From an uncultured Calothrix sp. (GTDB lineage Bacteria > Cyanobacteriota > Cyanobacteriia > Cyanobacteriales > Nostocaceae), in the NCBI GenBank assembly GCA_937973965.1, contig CALJJQ010000152.1:1-33324 (forward strand): a stretch of DNA of 33,324 bases. Direction: 5' to 3'. Position numbers and translations under genes: made by a program. Below the pieces are notes generated by a model. That model made no database searches and had not been told where the DNA came from. It was given only the letters and a program-made list of their open reading frames with translations. Position 1 is the first letter of the stretch. Every line of letters begins with the position of its first letter. Positions 1 through 9,392 of the stretch are shown here, piece by piece.

Positions 1-149
1 TGTTGACACCAAGTTGTCAGTTGGACACTGTTTGAAAAAGAAAAATATTGATGATAAGTTTATCATATCAAATAAAGTTATCGATCAACAATAAATTCCC
101 CAAATTAGTTACAGAATAACTATTGATATCATATGCGAAAAATGTCTCA
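1..149. mobile_element. Right end of an insertion element in the 5' part of nifD (element A)
   Basis: The nifD reading frame becomes recognisable abruptly at codon ATC (150), the [15 protein letters not shown] stretch. In other cyanobacterial NifD proteins this is preceded by ...GVVWGP. Here the upstream codons read ISYAKNVS, which is unrelated, so the first ~75 codons of nifD, including the first P-cluster Cys, must lie left of the window. The 149 bases hold no gene and are AT-rich. The recombinase of this element is not visible. A small inverted repeat (TGACA/TGTCA near 4-18) lies close to the left edge. The element reading is inferred from the conserved break and from the two neighbouring elements; a simple deletion of the nifD 5' end is the alternative. 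Confidence 0.7.
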
Positions 150-1319
150 ATCAAAGATATGATTCATATCAGCCACGGTCCCGTTGGTTGTGGTTACTGG
201 TCCTGGTCTGGTCGTCGTAACTATTATGTAGGTAAAACTGGTATCGACACCTTCGGTACAATGCACTTTACCTCCGACTTCCAGGAACGCGATATCGTGT
301 TTGGTGGTGACAAAAAACTAGCAAAAATCATCCACGAAATCGAAGAACTATTCCCCCTCAACCGTGGTATTTCCGTCCAATCCGAATGTCCCATCGGTTT
401 GATTGGAGACGATATCGAAGCAGTAGCGAAGAAAACCTCCAAAGAAATCGGTAAACCCGTTATTCCTCTCCGTTGTGAAGGTTTCCGCGGTGTATCCCAA
501 TCGTTAGGACACCACATTGCTAACGACGCAATCCGTGACTGGGTATTTCCCCACTTCGACAAAGCCAAAAAAGAAAATAAACTCGACTTTGAACCAGGTC
601 CCTATGATGTTGCCCTAATTGGTGACTATAATATCGGTGGTGACGCATGGGCTAGCCGGATGTTACTGGAAGAAATGGGCTTGCGTGTCGTTGCTCAATG
701 GTCTGGTGACGGTACTATCAACGAATTAATCCAAGGACCTGCTGCTAAATTAATCCTCATCCACTGCTACCGCTCCATGAACTACATTTGTCGTTCTTTG
801 GAAGAAGCATACGGATTACCTTGGATGGAATTCAACTTCTTTGGTCCCACCAAAATTGCTGCATCCCTCCGGGAAATTGCCGCTAAATTCGATGATAAAA
901 TCAAAGCGAATGCAGAAAAAGTGATCGCTAAATACCAACCGATCATGGATGAGGTTGTGAAAAAATATCGTCCTCGTCTGGAAGGTAATAGCGTTATGCT
1001 GTATGTCGGTGGTTTGCGTCCCCGTCACGTTGTCCCTGCATTTGAAGACCTGGGTATCAAAGTTATCGGTACTGGTTACGAATTCGCTCACAACGACGAC
1101 TACAAACGTACCACTCACTACATCGACAATGCGACCATCATCTATGATGACGTAACTGCATACGAGTTTGAAGAGTTTGTGAAAGCGAAAAAACCGGATT
1201 TAGTTGCTTCGGGAATTAAGGAGAAATATGTCTTCCAGAAGATGGGTCTTCCTTTCCGACAAATGCACTCCTGGGATTACTCCGACTCTGAATGTGGTTG
1301 GGAAAGGTGGGTCGGGTAA
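123..1319 (+). CDS. nifD: nifD, nitrogenase MoFe protein alpha chain, central segment (split gene)
   Basis: This is the central exon-like piece of the alpha subunit of dinitrogenase, which holds FeMo-cofactor and half of the P-cluster. The nifD-derived part is 150-1284. The TTG at 123 and the tail [11 protein letters not shown] before the stop at 1317-1319 are element sequence. Visible residues are the P-cluster Cys in HGPVGCG, the P-cluster Cys in QSECPIG, the FeMo-co Cys ligand in [10 protein letters not shown] and the FeMo-co His ligand in FRQMHSWDY. The N-terminal ~75 residues with the first P-cluster Cys are missing, and the last 44 codons are at 9666-9800. Joining at the ATTACTCCG repeat gives 422 codons in frame. 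As it stands the ORF cannot make a working subunit. Strong codon-level conservation argues that it is a programmed split gene and not a decaying one. Confidence 0.95.
   Translation: MISYAKNVSIKDMIHISHGPVGCGYWSWSGRRNYYVGKTGIDTFGTMHFTSDFQERDIVFGGDKKLAKIIHEIEELFPLNRGISVQSECPIGLIGDDIEAVAKKTSKEIGKPVIPLRCEGFRGVSQSLGHHIANDAIRDWVFPHFDKAKKENKLDFEPGPYDVALIGDYNIGGDAWASRMLLEEMGLRVVAQWSGDGTINELIQGPAAKLILIHCYRSMNYICRSLEEAYGLPWMEFNFFGPTKIAASLREIAAKFDDKIKANAEKVIAKYQPIMDEVVKKYRPRLEGNSVMLYVGGLRPRHVVPAFEDLGIKVIGTGYEFAHNDDYKRTTHYIDNATIIYDDVTAYEFEEFVKAKKPDLVASGIKEKYVFQKMGLPFRQMHSWDYSDSECGWERWVG
1276..1284 (+). repeat. Left core site of the nifD element (ATTACTCCG)
   Basis: ATTACTCCG here is repeated exactly at 9658-9666. 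With two more bases the left site reads GGATTACTCCG, the 11-bp core reported for the Anabaena nifD element; the right site reads GAATTACTCCG, one mismatch. Recombination anywhere in the nine shared bases joins TCC (1281-1283) to GGT (9666-9668) in frame, giving HSWDYSGPYHG, the conserved NifD sequence. Confidence 0.9.
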
Positions 1320-1907
1320 AGGTTGATTTGTGGTTGGGAAAATAGAGTTGATTTTTAGCCTAAAAATATTGATTAATGTTATCAAGTAACAGGATTGATT
1401 CTAGTTATTTTTGGACTTGATTATTGCCTGAATAGATGTGAAAAGCTTTTGCCAATTTATGAAAGTTGAGTTATCAATTATTCTGTGAAGATAATCACTT
1501 TTTGTCAAGGAATTTCTTTAGACTAATATCAATATATAATCATTGGAACACCCATGATTTTGGGGTTTATATATCAATATTTTGGGGTTAAAAAATTTCC
1601 TATTCCCTGACTTGAACGTGTAGATGCATAGCGGATAGACCGAGGATGTAGGAATTAGTACTTCACTATATAATTATCAGTAATGAGGGGTTGGTAGTAG
1701 CAACTCTAACCTCAAAAAAACTTTAATATCAAGCGCTATACCCGCAGGGTTATCGTATAATAGAGCTACTACGTGCTTTTCTTTACTCATCAAAATTCAT
1801 GGGACAGACCAGTAGTAGGGAGAATCACTTTTATACTTCTGGTGTCAGCATTACATATCAGCTACTCCCCATTCCCTAAACTCACTAAAAGTCTTTTTCC
1901 ACAGACC
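1320..1907. other. Intergenic region at the left end of element B, no gene seen
   Basis: This AT-rich stretch has stops in all frames. It contains a fragment resembling common cyanobacterial dispersed repeats (CGCTATACCCGCAGGG near 1735) and CT-rich heptad-like bases near 1861-1877. I see no terminator, RNA gene or promoter that I can support. Confidence 0.5.
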
Positions 1908-2354
1908 CTACTTAATCTCAATTTGACGGCGATCGCATTCTAATATCACCTCATCTCCGTACTGCAAACCTTCGATTTTCGGTGCAATCACTTCTAATAT
2001 ATCAGCCTCTTGTAAGTGTTCTGGTTTGGTTTCAGGATGGGGATAATAAATCAATCCATCCCTGGTTGATTGATGATGTAATATTCGACAATCAAAAAAA
2101 GAAAAATCCTCCGCAGGTTCGGAAGGAGACCATTTCACGTTTCTAAAAGTATATTTAGGGCTTTTAATTATATATTCATGGGGATAGATAGAGATATTTA
2201 AAGTACCGGAAAAGTATGGACTTAAATCCAAACCTAATTCCTGGAAAAATGGTTTTTGCATGGCAATTGTTCCATGGGGGAAACGAGTATCTCCCCCCTT
2301 TCCTGATGCAACCCCATAACCAGGTTTGATGATACCTTTGACTTGAATCTTCAT
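1908..2354 (-). CDS. Hypothetical protein, possibly CTP-dependent riboflavin kinase (DUF120) fold
   Basis: A 148-residue soluble protein. The open frame extends upstream to 2477, but the ATG at 2354 is preferred: an AAGAAAG ribosome-binding sequence lies just upstream, and the family-like part MKIQVKGIIKPGYGVASGKGG begins there. The pattern GxGxxSG...PYFSGTLNISI followed by a C-terminal GDEVILE strand resembles the small beta-barrel of archaeal-type riboflavin kinases (GxGxG...YPGTLNV). That assignment is from motif shape only and is tentative; catalytic residues cannot be confirmed. It faces away from the EF-G gene and has no partner on its strand. It could equally be an unassigned cyanobacterial family of the same fold. 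Confidence 0.6.
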   Translation of the reverse strand: MKIQVKGIIKPGYGVASGKGGDTRFPHGTIAMQKPFFQELGLDLSPYFSGTLNISIYPHEYIIKSPKYTFRNVKWSPSEPAEDFSFFDCRILHHQSTRDGLIYYPHPETKPEHLQEADILEVIAPKIEGLQYGDEVILECDRRQIEIK

Positions 2355-2441
2355 GTAGAACTTTCTTGTTATTTTGTAGTATATTTTACCATCTTGCAGC
2401 AAAACAAAGTAAAGATAAATTTTGCGCGATCGCACTTTGAC

Positions 2442-2582
2442 ATGATACTTGATTTTTTTGGTATAACTAGATCTCAAATTATCACCGTTGATAAAACATT
2501 CTTAGTTGAGCTTATTAGTTCATTGCCAACCGATTTGCAGGAGGAGGTAGATGAGGGTTTACGGACAGTCCTTTATCTTTAG
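2442..2582 (+). pseudogene. Possible MazF/PemK toxin C-terminal remnant
   Basis: The last ~40 residues (SQIITVDKTFLVEL...LQEEVDEGLRTVLYL) resemble the C-terminal end of MazF/PemK mRNA interferases, where a TVDK-like strand is followed by a helix with vDe.Lr.vL.L. The expected N-terminal two thirds are absent: upstream the frame runs into the 5' end of the opposite-strand gene with unrelated sequence, and no ribosome-binding site precedes the ATG at 2442. I read it as a truncated relic of a toxin-antitoxin locus. The match is short and may be chance. Confidence 0.3.
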
Positions 2583-3348
2583 GCAGCTGCTATGATTTGT
2601 GATCGCACCGGTTCTTACCAATGGTATTTTTCCACCAAGATTATTGGGAAACAAGCAATGTAGTGGTTAGGGTGTAATTCGTTATACGTACTCGCAATCT
2701 GGATTTGAGGCTTGTGTTTTTTCCGCGATCGCAAAGTGCTAGTTATATTGTCAATGTTGCGTGAACTTGTGGCAAACTTGATGAGATTGAATTTTAGCAG
2801 AGTCCCCCATATGCCTTAGATACAGCCAAACATGCAGCTTGAGCTTGATATAAACATATACATAGTTTAGTTCTCGCTTGTAAATAGGGAGTAGTGAGTC
2901 GGAAGCGGGAAAAAATCACTTTTCTTTATAGGTTCTGGTGTTAGCTTTACATGTAGGCTACTCCCTGCACCGTATTTTCGAGTCAAAGGAATTTCCCGAA
3001 AAAATCCCCGTCGAATATCCCATCTAGATACCCAGTCGCGAAAAACTATGCTAACTTATGCCGAGATACCAATTTAATCCTCAAACCATGTACCAAAAAT
3101 AAAGATATTATTATAAATTAGCAATTTGGTCTTTTTTAGACTAAGACCAACCTGTCGCGCTCAGGTTGACCTATAATTATGAAAAATTGTTAACCATTAC
3201 TACAGACATTTGAGACATTCAAAATCATCTGGAATGTTATCGGTAATGGCAAACCAGCCCTTGCTGGCTCCCTTGACAACCCTTATTCACCCTATTGTAC
3301 CACTCTCCTGTGGTCACCAACGGATTAAGCAGTAAGTAAATATCAAAT
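2583..3348. other. Long intergenic leader upstream of the EF-G2 gene
   Basis: No coding sequence is apparent in this 766-bp stretch. It includes one HIP1 octamer near 2727, heptad-like bases near 2886-2900, and a cluster of overlapping inverted repeats at 3126-3171. A perfect TATAAT at 3172-3177 could be the -10 box of the EF-G2 promoter, although the -35 region at the right spacing is poor. If used, it would give a ~165-nt untranslated leader. A CCAGC/GCTGG mini-hairpin lies near 3254-3268. Confidence 0.5.
3126..3171 (+). promoter_or_regulatory. Overlapping inverted repeats upstream of EF-G2
   Basis: TTGGTCTT (3126-3133) pairs perfectly with AAGACCAA (3143-3150). The right arm overlaps a second hairpin, AACCTG (3149-3154) with CAGGTT (3162-3167). 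The two stems share bases 3149-3150 and so partly compete, like an attenuator. They lie about 180 bp before the EF-G2 start. They could also be protein-binding dyads, since TATAAT follows directly at 3172. Confidence 0.35.
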
Positions 3349-5439
3349 ATGAAAGACCTCACTCGTTATCGCAATATCGGTATCTTCGCCCACGTTGATG
3401 CTGGTAAAACTACCACTACCGAACGAATCCTCAAACTCACCGGGAAAATCCACAAAATCGGTGAGGTACATGAAGGTGCGGCGACCACTGACTTCATGGA
3501 ACAGGAACAAGAGCGAGGTATTACGATTCAATCCGCCGCAACAACCTGTTTTTGGAAAGACCACCAATTTAATATTATTGACACACCGGGACACGTAGAT
3601 TTTACCATTGAGGTATATCGTTCCCTCAAAGTTCTCGATGGTGGTATCGGTGTATTTTGCGGTTCCGGTGGTGTGGAACCGCAATCAGAAACCAACTGGC
3701 GCTATGCTAACGATTCAAAGGTAGCTCGAATTATCTACGTCAATAAACTTGACCGGATTGGTGCAGATTTTTACCGAGTAGTTAAGCAGGTTGAAGATAT
3801 CCTTGCAGCCAAACCGTTGGTGATGGTATTACCGATTGGTCGAGAAAGTGATTTTATCGGTGTAGTTGATTTGTTGACCCGTAAAGCTTGGGTGTGGGAT
3901 GATTCTGGCGACCCGATGAATTACCAAATTAAGGAAGTTCCTGCGGACATGAAGGATGATGTGGAAGCCTACCGCGAAAAGCTAATTGAAACAGCTGTGG
4001 AACAGGATGATGCTTTGATGGAAAAGTACCTCGAAGGAGAGGAGTTAAGCATCGAGGAGATTAAAAGCTGTGTTCGCAAGGGAACTATTAATCTTTCCTT
4101 CTTCCCCACCTACTGCGGTTCCTCCTTCAAAAATAAGGGTGTGCAGTTAGTACTAGATGGCGTTGTCGATTATCTACCCAACCCCACCGAAGTCAAACCC
4201 CAACCGGAAATTGATTTAGAAGGTAACGAAACAGGGGAGTACGCCATTGTTGATCCCAATCGACCATTACGGGCATTAGCCTTTAAAATTATGGATGACC
4301 GTTTCGGGGCTTTGACATTTACCCGGTTGTATTCGGGTGTGTTGAATAAGGGCGATACGGTTCTCAATACTGCGACTGGAAAAACTGAGCGGATTAGCCG
4401 TTTGGTGGAAATGCACGCTAATGACCGTCAGGAGATTGAATCAGCTCAAGCTGGGGATATTGTGGCGATTGTAGGGATGAAAAACGTGCAAACAGGTCAT
4501 ACCCTGTGTGATCCGAAAAATCCCGCAACCTTAGAACCGATGGTATTCCCCGAACCAGTGATTTCTGTTTCCGTGACACCTACCAAAAAAGGTACTGCGG
4601 AGAAAATGGGAATTGCCTTGGGTAAAATGGTACAGGAAGACCCATCTTTCCAAGTGGAGACAGACCCGGAAAGCGGTGAAACCATCATTAAGGGGATGGG
4701 AGAGTTACACCTCGATATTAAAGTCGATATTCTGCGTCGTACCCACGGGGTGGAAGTGGAAGTTGGTAAACCCCAGGTTGCTTACCGTGAATCTGTGACG
4801 AAAGCAGTTCAAGACGGTTACGTCCATAAGAAACAATCCGGTGGTTCAGGTCAATATGCGAAAATTGATTACATTATTGAACCCGGTGAACCCGGAAGTG
4901 GTTTCCAATTTGAATCGAAGGTGACAGGTGGTAACGTTCCTAGGGAATATTGGCCAGCTGTGCAAAAAGGTTTCGAGCAAAGTATCCAAAAAGGTGTGTT
5001 AGCTGGATTCCCCTGCGTAGACCTGAAAATCACCTTGACAGACGGTGGATTCCACCCCGTAGACTCTTCCGCGATCGCCTTTGAAATTGCTGCAAAAGCA
5101 GCCTATCGGCAAACCTTACCCAAAGCAGCACCCCAGTTACTGGAACCGATTATGAAAGTGGATGTGTTTACACCAGATGACCACATGGGTGATGTGATTG
5201 GTGACTTAAACCGTCGTCGTGGGATCATCAAATCCCAGGAAGCTGGTCCTACAGGTGTACGCATCAAAGCCGATGCACCCCTAAGCGAAATGTTTGGTTA
5301 TATCGGTGACTTACGGACGATGACATCTGGTCGTGGTCAGTTCTCTATGGAATTTTCCCACTATGCACCTTGTCCGGCAAACGTTGCGGAGGCTGTAATT
5401 AAGGAAACAAAAGAACGGGAAGCTGCTGCGGCTAAGTAG
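3349..5439 (+). CDS. Elongation factor G, EF-G2-type paralogue
   Basis: A 696-residue translational GTPase with the full EF-G domain set. G1 is AHVDAGKT (14-21), switch I is RGITI (56-60), G3 is DTPGH (78-82) and G4 is NKLD (132-135). Domain II, domain III, domain IV ([16 protein letters not shown]) and domain V ([17 protein letters not shown]) follow. Canonical EF-G catalyses ribosomal translocation and, with RRF, recycling. The start ([21 protein letters not shown]) and the [22 protein letters not shown] segment look like the EF-G2 subfamily known from gammaproteobacteria and unlike the canonical cyanobacterial EF-G, so this is probably a second copy and not the essential fusA. It has no ribosomal-protein or tuf neighbours and is followed by its own terminator. 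It is transcribed in the nif direction inside the nifD element. The product is confident; its role beside canonical EF-G is unknown. Confidence 0.95.
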   Translation: MKDLTRYRNIGIFAHVDAGKTTTTERILKLTGKIHKIGEVHEGAATTDFMEQEQERGITIQSAATTCFWKDHQFNIIDTPGHVDFTIEVYRSLKVLDGGIGVFCGSGGVEPQSETNWRYANDSKVARIIYVNKLDRIGADFYRVVKQVEDILAAKPLVMVLPIGRESDFIGVVDLLTRKAWVWDDSGDPMNYQIKEVPADMKDDVEAYREKLIETAVEQDDALMEKYLEGEELSIEEIKSCVRKGTINLSFFPTYCGSSFKNKGVQLVLDGVVDYLPNPTEVKPQPEIDLEGNETGEYAIVDPNRPLRALAFKIMDDRFGALTFTRLYSGVLNKGDTVLNTATGKTERISRLVEMHANDRQEIESAQAGDIVAIVGMKNVQTGHTLCDPKNPATLEPMVFPEPVISVSVTPTKKGTAEKMGIALGKMVQEDPSFQVETDPESGETIIKGMGELHLDIKVDILRRTHGVEVEVGKPQVAYRESVTKAVQDGYVHKKQSGGSGQYAKIDYIIEPGEPGSGFQFESKVTGGNVPREYWPAVQKGFEQSIQKGVLAGFPCVDLKITLTDGGFHPVDSSAIAFEIAAKAAYRQTLPKAAPQLLEPIMKVDVFTPDDHMGDVIGDLNRRRGIIKSQEAGPTGVRIKADAPLSEMFGYIGDLRTMTSGRGQFSMEFSHYAPCPANVAEAVIKETKEREAAAAK

Positions 5440-5469
5440 GATTTTGTTTGATTTAATTTCATTATTGAC

Positions 5470-5511
5470 AAATCTCGATCGTGTATATGTAAATGCGGTC
5501 GGGATTTTTTT
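5470..5511 (+). terminator. Rho-independent terminator after EF-G2
   Basis: The arm at 5470-5481 (AAATCTCGATCG) pairs with 5496-5507 (CGGTCGGGATTT) over 12 positions including two G-T pairs, and a T run follows at 5505-5511. It lies 30 bp after the EF-G2 stop. Confidence 0.8.
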
Positions 5512-5798
5512 AATTGATCAGGATATGATCATCCATCTACATTAGAGGTAGTTATTTGAACACAAATCACTACATTTAAGTATTTATATTCAAAAAAACC
5601 CGGGTTTTTATTTCTGGATGGAGAAAAGAAATATACTAATCAACTATACTATCGGTTAGGTAGAGTTAGGCACTAACCCACAGTAAACCAATCAAACTGC
5701 CGCATAAAAGCATAAAAGGTGAATGATATGCTAATGCAATCCAGACATTTTGAGTTAGTACTAATGTTCGACACCCAATATATTACCCAATTATCCCA
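5512..5798. other. Intergenic region with a perfect 16-bp palindrome
   Basis: AT-rich, no gene. The palindrome AAAAACCCGGGTTTTT at 5594-5609 is perfect and could act as a weak bidirectional terminator between the convergent EF-G2 and cupin genes. Confidence 0.45.
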
Positions 5799-6278
5799 TC
5801 ACAATAAATGTTTATATTCCCCTAAATCCCCCAAAAAAGCTGCTTCATAGTCTTCTTCATTCACAACAAACCCGAAATCAATAAACTCAAAGCCAGGAGC
5901 GACACTACACCCCACCAATGCGTAATTACCACAGGGTTGGGCTGCTTGCCAGTAACCTGCTGGGACAACATGTACGGAGACCAATCCATCTAATTGGGCA
6001 CCTAAAACCACCTTGTCTAGTCTTTGTTGTTGAGGGTCATAGGTAATTAACTCCAACCCATCACCTTCATAAAAATGCCACACCTCATCCGACTCCACCA
6101 CATGCCAACGACTGAATTCACCCTGACAAAGTAAAAAATAAATCGTCGTCAAAGCCGAACGTGGTTCTCCGTGACGCAATACCTGTAATGGGGAGCGGTA
6201 GATTTCCCGATAATGGCCACCCTCCGGATGGGGTTGTAATTCCAACTTTGCGATTAATTCCTGAGTTCTGGTAGTCAT
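5799..6278 (-). CDS. DUF985 (Cupin_5) family protein
   Basis: A 159-residue, probably cytoplasmic protein with the DUF985 cupin pattern: LxPHPEGGHYRE near the N-terminus, the strand LTTIYFLL, the RWHVVESDEVWHFYEGDGLEL core, VPAGYWQAAQP, and the C-terminal APGFEFIDFGF. The His and Glu residues of HPEGG and WH..ESDEVWHF are the conserved polar set of the fold. No enzymatic activity is established for most members, so none is assigned. Length is normal for the family. The upstream bases 6283-6305 are ATTTTGG-type heptad repeats, and no strong ribosome-binding site is present before the ATG. Confidence 0.85.
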   Translation of the reverse strand: MTTRTQELIAKLELQPHPEGGHYREIYRSPLQVLRHGEPRSALTTIYFLLCQGEFSRWHVVESDEVWHFYEGDGLELITYDPQQQRLDKVVLGAQLDGLVSVHVVPAGYWQAAQPCGNYALVGCSVAPGFEFIDFGFVVNEEDYEAAFLGDLGEYKHLL

Positions 6279-6502
6279 TCGATTTTAGATTTTGGATTTT
6301 GCGGAAAGTTGGTGGGAGATTTATTCTTCCACCAAACTTTCCAAGACGGATTTTGGATTAGAGAATGCGGGTATACATTTTGTACTTTTTACCTACTATA
6401 GGAATCCTACTTGAATCTTGTTAGGTATGCCGAGAAATAAAGCTTTGTACGACAAGCTTCGGGATAATTGTTATTTTCAACAATCAAATATGATTCCTAT
6501 AC

Positions 6503-7081
6503 CTAATCAGGGAAAGCCAAACCAGTGCGCGGGTCGCGGATATATAATCCGAGGGTAAGCGATCGCATGACTTCATCCCACACAGGTATTAATTGTTCTG
6601 CTTGATCCGCCCAAAAATCAAAGGTAATCAAACACTGAATATTAGACCCCAAACCAACACAAGTCCGGGAATAGGCTTCCCTGGGTTCAGCTTGGGTATC
6701 AATAAACTTGATTTGACACCACATAATGCGTGCTGTTTGTCGCTTAACAGTAAACACCTCACTCATTTCAATGGGATTGCGACTATCCTCCCTCATAATT
6801 TTCTTCAAAGTTGCTTTCAGGGGAAATAGACTCCAATCATTAGGAGGAAGATGATTATAGGACACCTCCAAACAACAATCATCCTTGGGAGGTTTATTGT
6901 CGAGAAACTTAAAAGAATTTTCCTGGGGTTCACAAATCCAGGTACGAGGAACATTGAAGCGTACAGCACCTCGACCCGCCACAAATATCTTATAGCCTTC
7001 TGGTCCTTCCCAGTGATGGTCAGGAGCAAGTTCCAGGGTTTCCTTGATCCATTGGCGATTGTTCTTTTTGCGCTTGGTCAT
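6503..7081 (-). CDS. Conserved hypothetical protein (cyanobacterial type)
   Basis: A 192-residue protein with no signal peptide or membrane segment. It begins basic (TKRKKNNRQW) and continues as an alternating beta/loop sequence (YKIFVAGRGAVRFNVPRTWICEP...). It ends with IPVWDEVMRSLTLGLYIRDPRTG. I recognise no catalytic motif or named domain. The composition and the conserved-looking W/P-rich blocks suggest a real cyanobacterial family. It lies between the cupin and thermonuclease genes on the same strand, but with >200-bp gaps, so an operon is not evident. Confidence 0.7.
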   Translation of the reverse strand: MTKRKKNNRQWIKETLELAPDHHWEGPEGYKIFVAGRGAVRFNVPRTWICEPQENSFKFLDNKPPKDDCCLEVSYNHLPPNDWSLFPLKATLKKIMREDSRNPIEMSEVFTVKRQTARIMWCQIKFIDTQAEPREAYSRTCVGLGSNIQCLITFDFWADQAEQLIPVWDEVMRSLTLGLYIRDPRTGLAFPD

Positions 7082-7389
7082 GATACCTTTGCCCTTAATT
7101 GCTGCTAATCAGGCTTTTTTTATAGTATCAAACCAACTGTCAACTAACTTGGGAATAGGGAATAGCCATCTCAAAGAAAAAGCCACTACGCGTCTACATG
7201 TAGGCGCACCCGTAGCGTTGTCGTAAACTAGCCTGATAGTAGAGATAGTAGAGAATAGCGTACACCAGAACCCATGAAAGTGTTTTTTATCTTACTCCCT
7301 CATACCATTTCACTCAAATTTTGACGCATCTGCTCCCCACTCCCCAAAGTGAAAAAGAATTGAAAGCTAATTTCTGGGTGTTACAGAAG
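7082..7389. other. Intergenic, repeat-like fragments only
   Basis: No gene is supported. The segment near 7187-7225 (CTACATGTAGGCGCACCCGTAGCG) resembles dispersed GC-rich repeats common in filamentous cyanobacteria. Short overlapping ORFs on both strands here show no protein-like conservation. Confidence 0.4.
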
Positions 7390-7905
7390 TTAACGATTTT
7401 CCCGTCGAAACTCCCAAGGGGAGGTACGCATTGGTTGATCCGGATTCCAAATTCCATTACCAGCCAACCTAGCCCATTGCTGCGCCCGATCCATACGCAA
7501 ATTATACTTATGATTTGGCGATCGCGCATCAGCTAACACCAATCCTTCCCTGACTAATAATTCATTAACCAAATCTTCACCCTTCCACACATAGGCTAAA
7601 GTTCTCCCACTTCTGTCTTTGGCTAGTTGATCAAATTCCAAAGCAATAGTTTGGTTGAGAATCAACTCTTCCAAACGTTTTTTCGCTTCTACACCCCAAG
7701 GACGCTGACGAATATCCGGACTCTCAATCCCAATCAAGCGCACATGGGAAATCAAATTAGGTTGATCACCCAAACCCATCACTTCAAACACATGACCATT
7801 GACAACACCAACCGCTTGCACCTGTAACACCCGCTTTTCCAACTGTTTCGGAGACTGACAACCAACCATAAATATTAATAAAAATATTAGTAATAATTTA
7901 CTCAT
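7390..7905 (-). CDS. Thermonuclease (SNase)-family lipoprotein
   Basis: A 171-residue protein that starts with a lipoprotein signal: hydrophobic LLLIFLLIF followed by the lipobox MVGC, with Cys16 as the expected lipid-modified residue. The mature part follows the SNase OB-fold: VRLIGIESPD (Arg equivalent to Arg35), a helix WGVEAKKRLEELI, DRSGRTLAYVW (Arg equivalent to Arg87) and LVREGLVLAD. The usual catalytic Glu of the D/TPE motif is Asp here (SPD), so activity may be altered. It would act as a membrane-anchored extracytoplasmic nuclease. Bases just upstream (7907-7922) are heptad repeats and no clear ribosome-binding site is seen. Confidence 0.82.
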   Translation of the reverse strand: MSKLLLIFLLIFMVGCQSPKQLEKRVLQVQAVGVVNGHVFEVMGLGDQPNLISHVRLIGIESPDIRQRPWGVEAKKRLEELILNQTIALEFDQLAKDRSGRTLAYVWKGEDLVNELLVREGLVLADARSPNHKYNLRMDRAQQWARLAGNGIWNPDQPMRTSPWEFRRENR

Positions 7906-8005
7906 GGGATTTTAGATTTTGGAGTAAGTAGTAAAAGTATTGCCAAATTGGATTACAAATTCACATTTTACCCATGAATCAAACAATATTCCCTACTCCC
8001 AAATA

Positions 8006-9304
8006 TTAAAATCGACTTTTAAAACATCCTCTTAATTTTTCCAACTCCGTTTTTAACCATTGATTCTCCTCTTTCAAACTCATATTTTCTTCCTTGAGCT
8101 TCTCAAAATCACTTTTTTTGCTCAAAGCTTGATTAATCGCCAATTTTCGCATATCCAACGAAAACCAGCGTTGATAGGTTTGTGTATGCACCTGTACACT
8201 ATGACCCAGATTATCAGCAGCAGCTTTAATCGGAATCCCTAAAATATGTGCCCTAATTGCCCAAGCATGGCGTAAATCATAGGGTTTGAAATCTAATCCA
8301 ATCCTACGAAACCACCAACTTACCCGTTGAGTGAGGGCTGTAATTTCAGCATGGTTATTTTGATTTTTTTGACTAATTGCATTCATCAACATTTCTACAT
8401 ACAGGGGATTCCTTAAATCAAATAATTCAATCCATCCAGGATACAAAGGTAAAGCTTGTCTTGCACCTGTCTTACAATTTTTATTAACCTTCCATGTCAT
8501 ATCTATATTTTCCTGACTCAACCACCAATGAATATCCGGATTCACAAATATTTCCCGTGGACGTAATCCAAATACAGCTAACATCCCATATACCCATCGC
8601 CAAAGTTGCCAGCTATCTTTGACGTTTTTATTGACTTGATGACCCCGACACTCTAAATACTCAGCAAACTTATTCATCCCAGCAATAATTTCCTCATCAG
8701 TTGGAATCTTACGAGAATTATTTTCTGGAATTTGGGAATACTTAGATAAATCAATATCGATGTTAAATGTCAGACAGAATGCAGAAAATGCCCGCGCCGC
8801 ATTATATCTCGACCATCCTTGCTCTATTTTCTCAATGGCATGAATTAAATTATCAGCAGTCGCTAAATCATCTGGGTTTGCAAATCTTCGAGTACGGGAA
8901 TAATAATAAAAGAAAGTATGTTCACTCTTAGTTGTACGTTGATGCTTTTTAAAATATTCCTCTTCAAACCTATCCAACAACTTGCCAATTGTGGGAATAT
9001 CTTTTTTTCTCGCGCCATTTCCTAAATATTTATCATTCCAAACAAAGTTTTTGCGAGCAATTAATTTACCTAACTCATAGGCTTCTTCCTCAGCTGTTTT
9101 TAAACCATCCAAATTCGCCGGAATATTCAAACTAATATTATACTGCTTCTTCTCCCTTCCCCGTGTATCAACCTCCCCCGGTTTAATTGGTAAGGTTGCA
9201 CGCAATTGCAGACTTCCATTTGATTCCCTTACAGTCACCCTGGTTTTAGCAGACTTTAACCGCAGATTTAATTGTGTCAATTCCCCTAATAATTTTGCAT
9301 TCAT
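8006..9304 (-). CDS. xisA: XisA-type tyrosine recombinase of the nifD element
   Basis: A site-specific recombinase, expected to excise the 8.4-kb nifD element during heterocyst differentiation. The start at 9304 is chosen because AAGGAA lies six bases upstream; the frame stays open to an ATG at 9361 without such a site. Counting from 9361, the catalytic set is Arg267 (GLRPRE), Lys297 (CKTG), Tyr361-x-x-Arg364 (YDLR), His387 (LGHS) and the nucleophile Tyr396 (TYQRWF). The usual HxxR histidine is Tyr, a substitution I recall for XisA and XisC. A C-terminal coiled coil covers about 415-445. The gene runs against nif transcription and begins ~0.35 kb from the right core site. It is clearly paralogous to the recombinase in the nifK element. 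Length fits XisA, given the start uncertainty. Confidence 0.93.
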   Translation of the reverse strand: MNAKLLGELTQLNLRLKSAKTRVTVRESNGSLQLRATLPIKPGEVDTRGREKKQYNISLNIPANLDGLKTAEEEAYELGKLIARKNFVWNDKYLGNGARKKDIPTIGKLLDRFEEEYFKKHQRTTKSEHTFFYYYSRTRRFANPDDLATADNLIHAIEKIEQGWSRYNAARAFSAFCLTFNIDIDLSKYSQIPENNSRKIPTDEEIIAGMNKFAEYLECRGHQVNKNVKDSWQLWRWVYGMLAVFGLRPREIFVNPDIHWWLSQENIDMTWKVNKNCKTGARQALPLYPGWIELFDLRNPLYVEMLMNAISQKNQNNHAEITALTQRVSWWFRRIGLDFKPYDLRHAWAIRAHILGIPIKAAADNLGHSVQVHTQTYQRWFSLDMRKLAINQALSKKSDFEKLKEENMSLKEENQWLKTELEKLRGCFKSRF

Positions 9305-9392
9305 GTATTTCCTTCGACTCATATTTAATTTTGCCGTAACCGAATTGGAGGATAAATTCATTTTTTAGTATTAATTAAGCAACACTAATCCT

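Noticed and set aside
7321-7536. Pair of 71-codon ORFs on opposite strands near the thermonuclease 3' end
   Set aside because: They overlap the real gene in other frames and show no family features.
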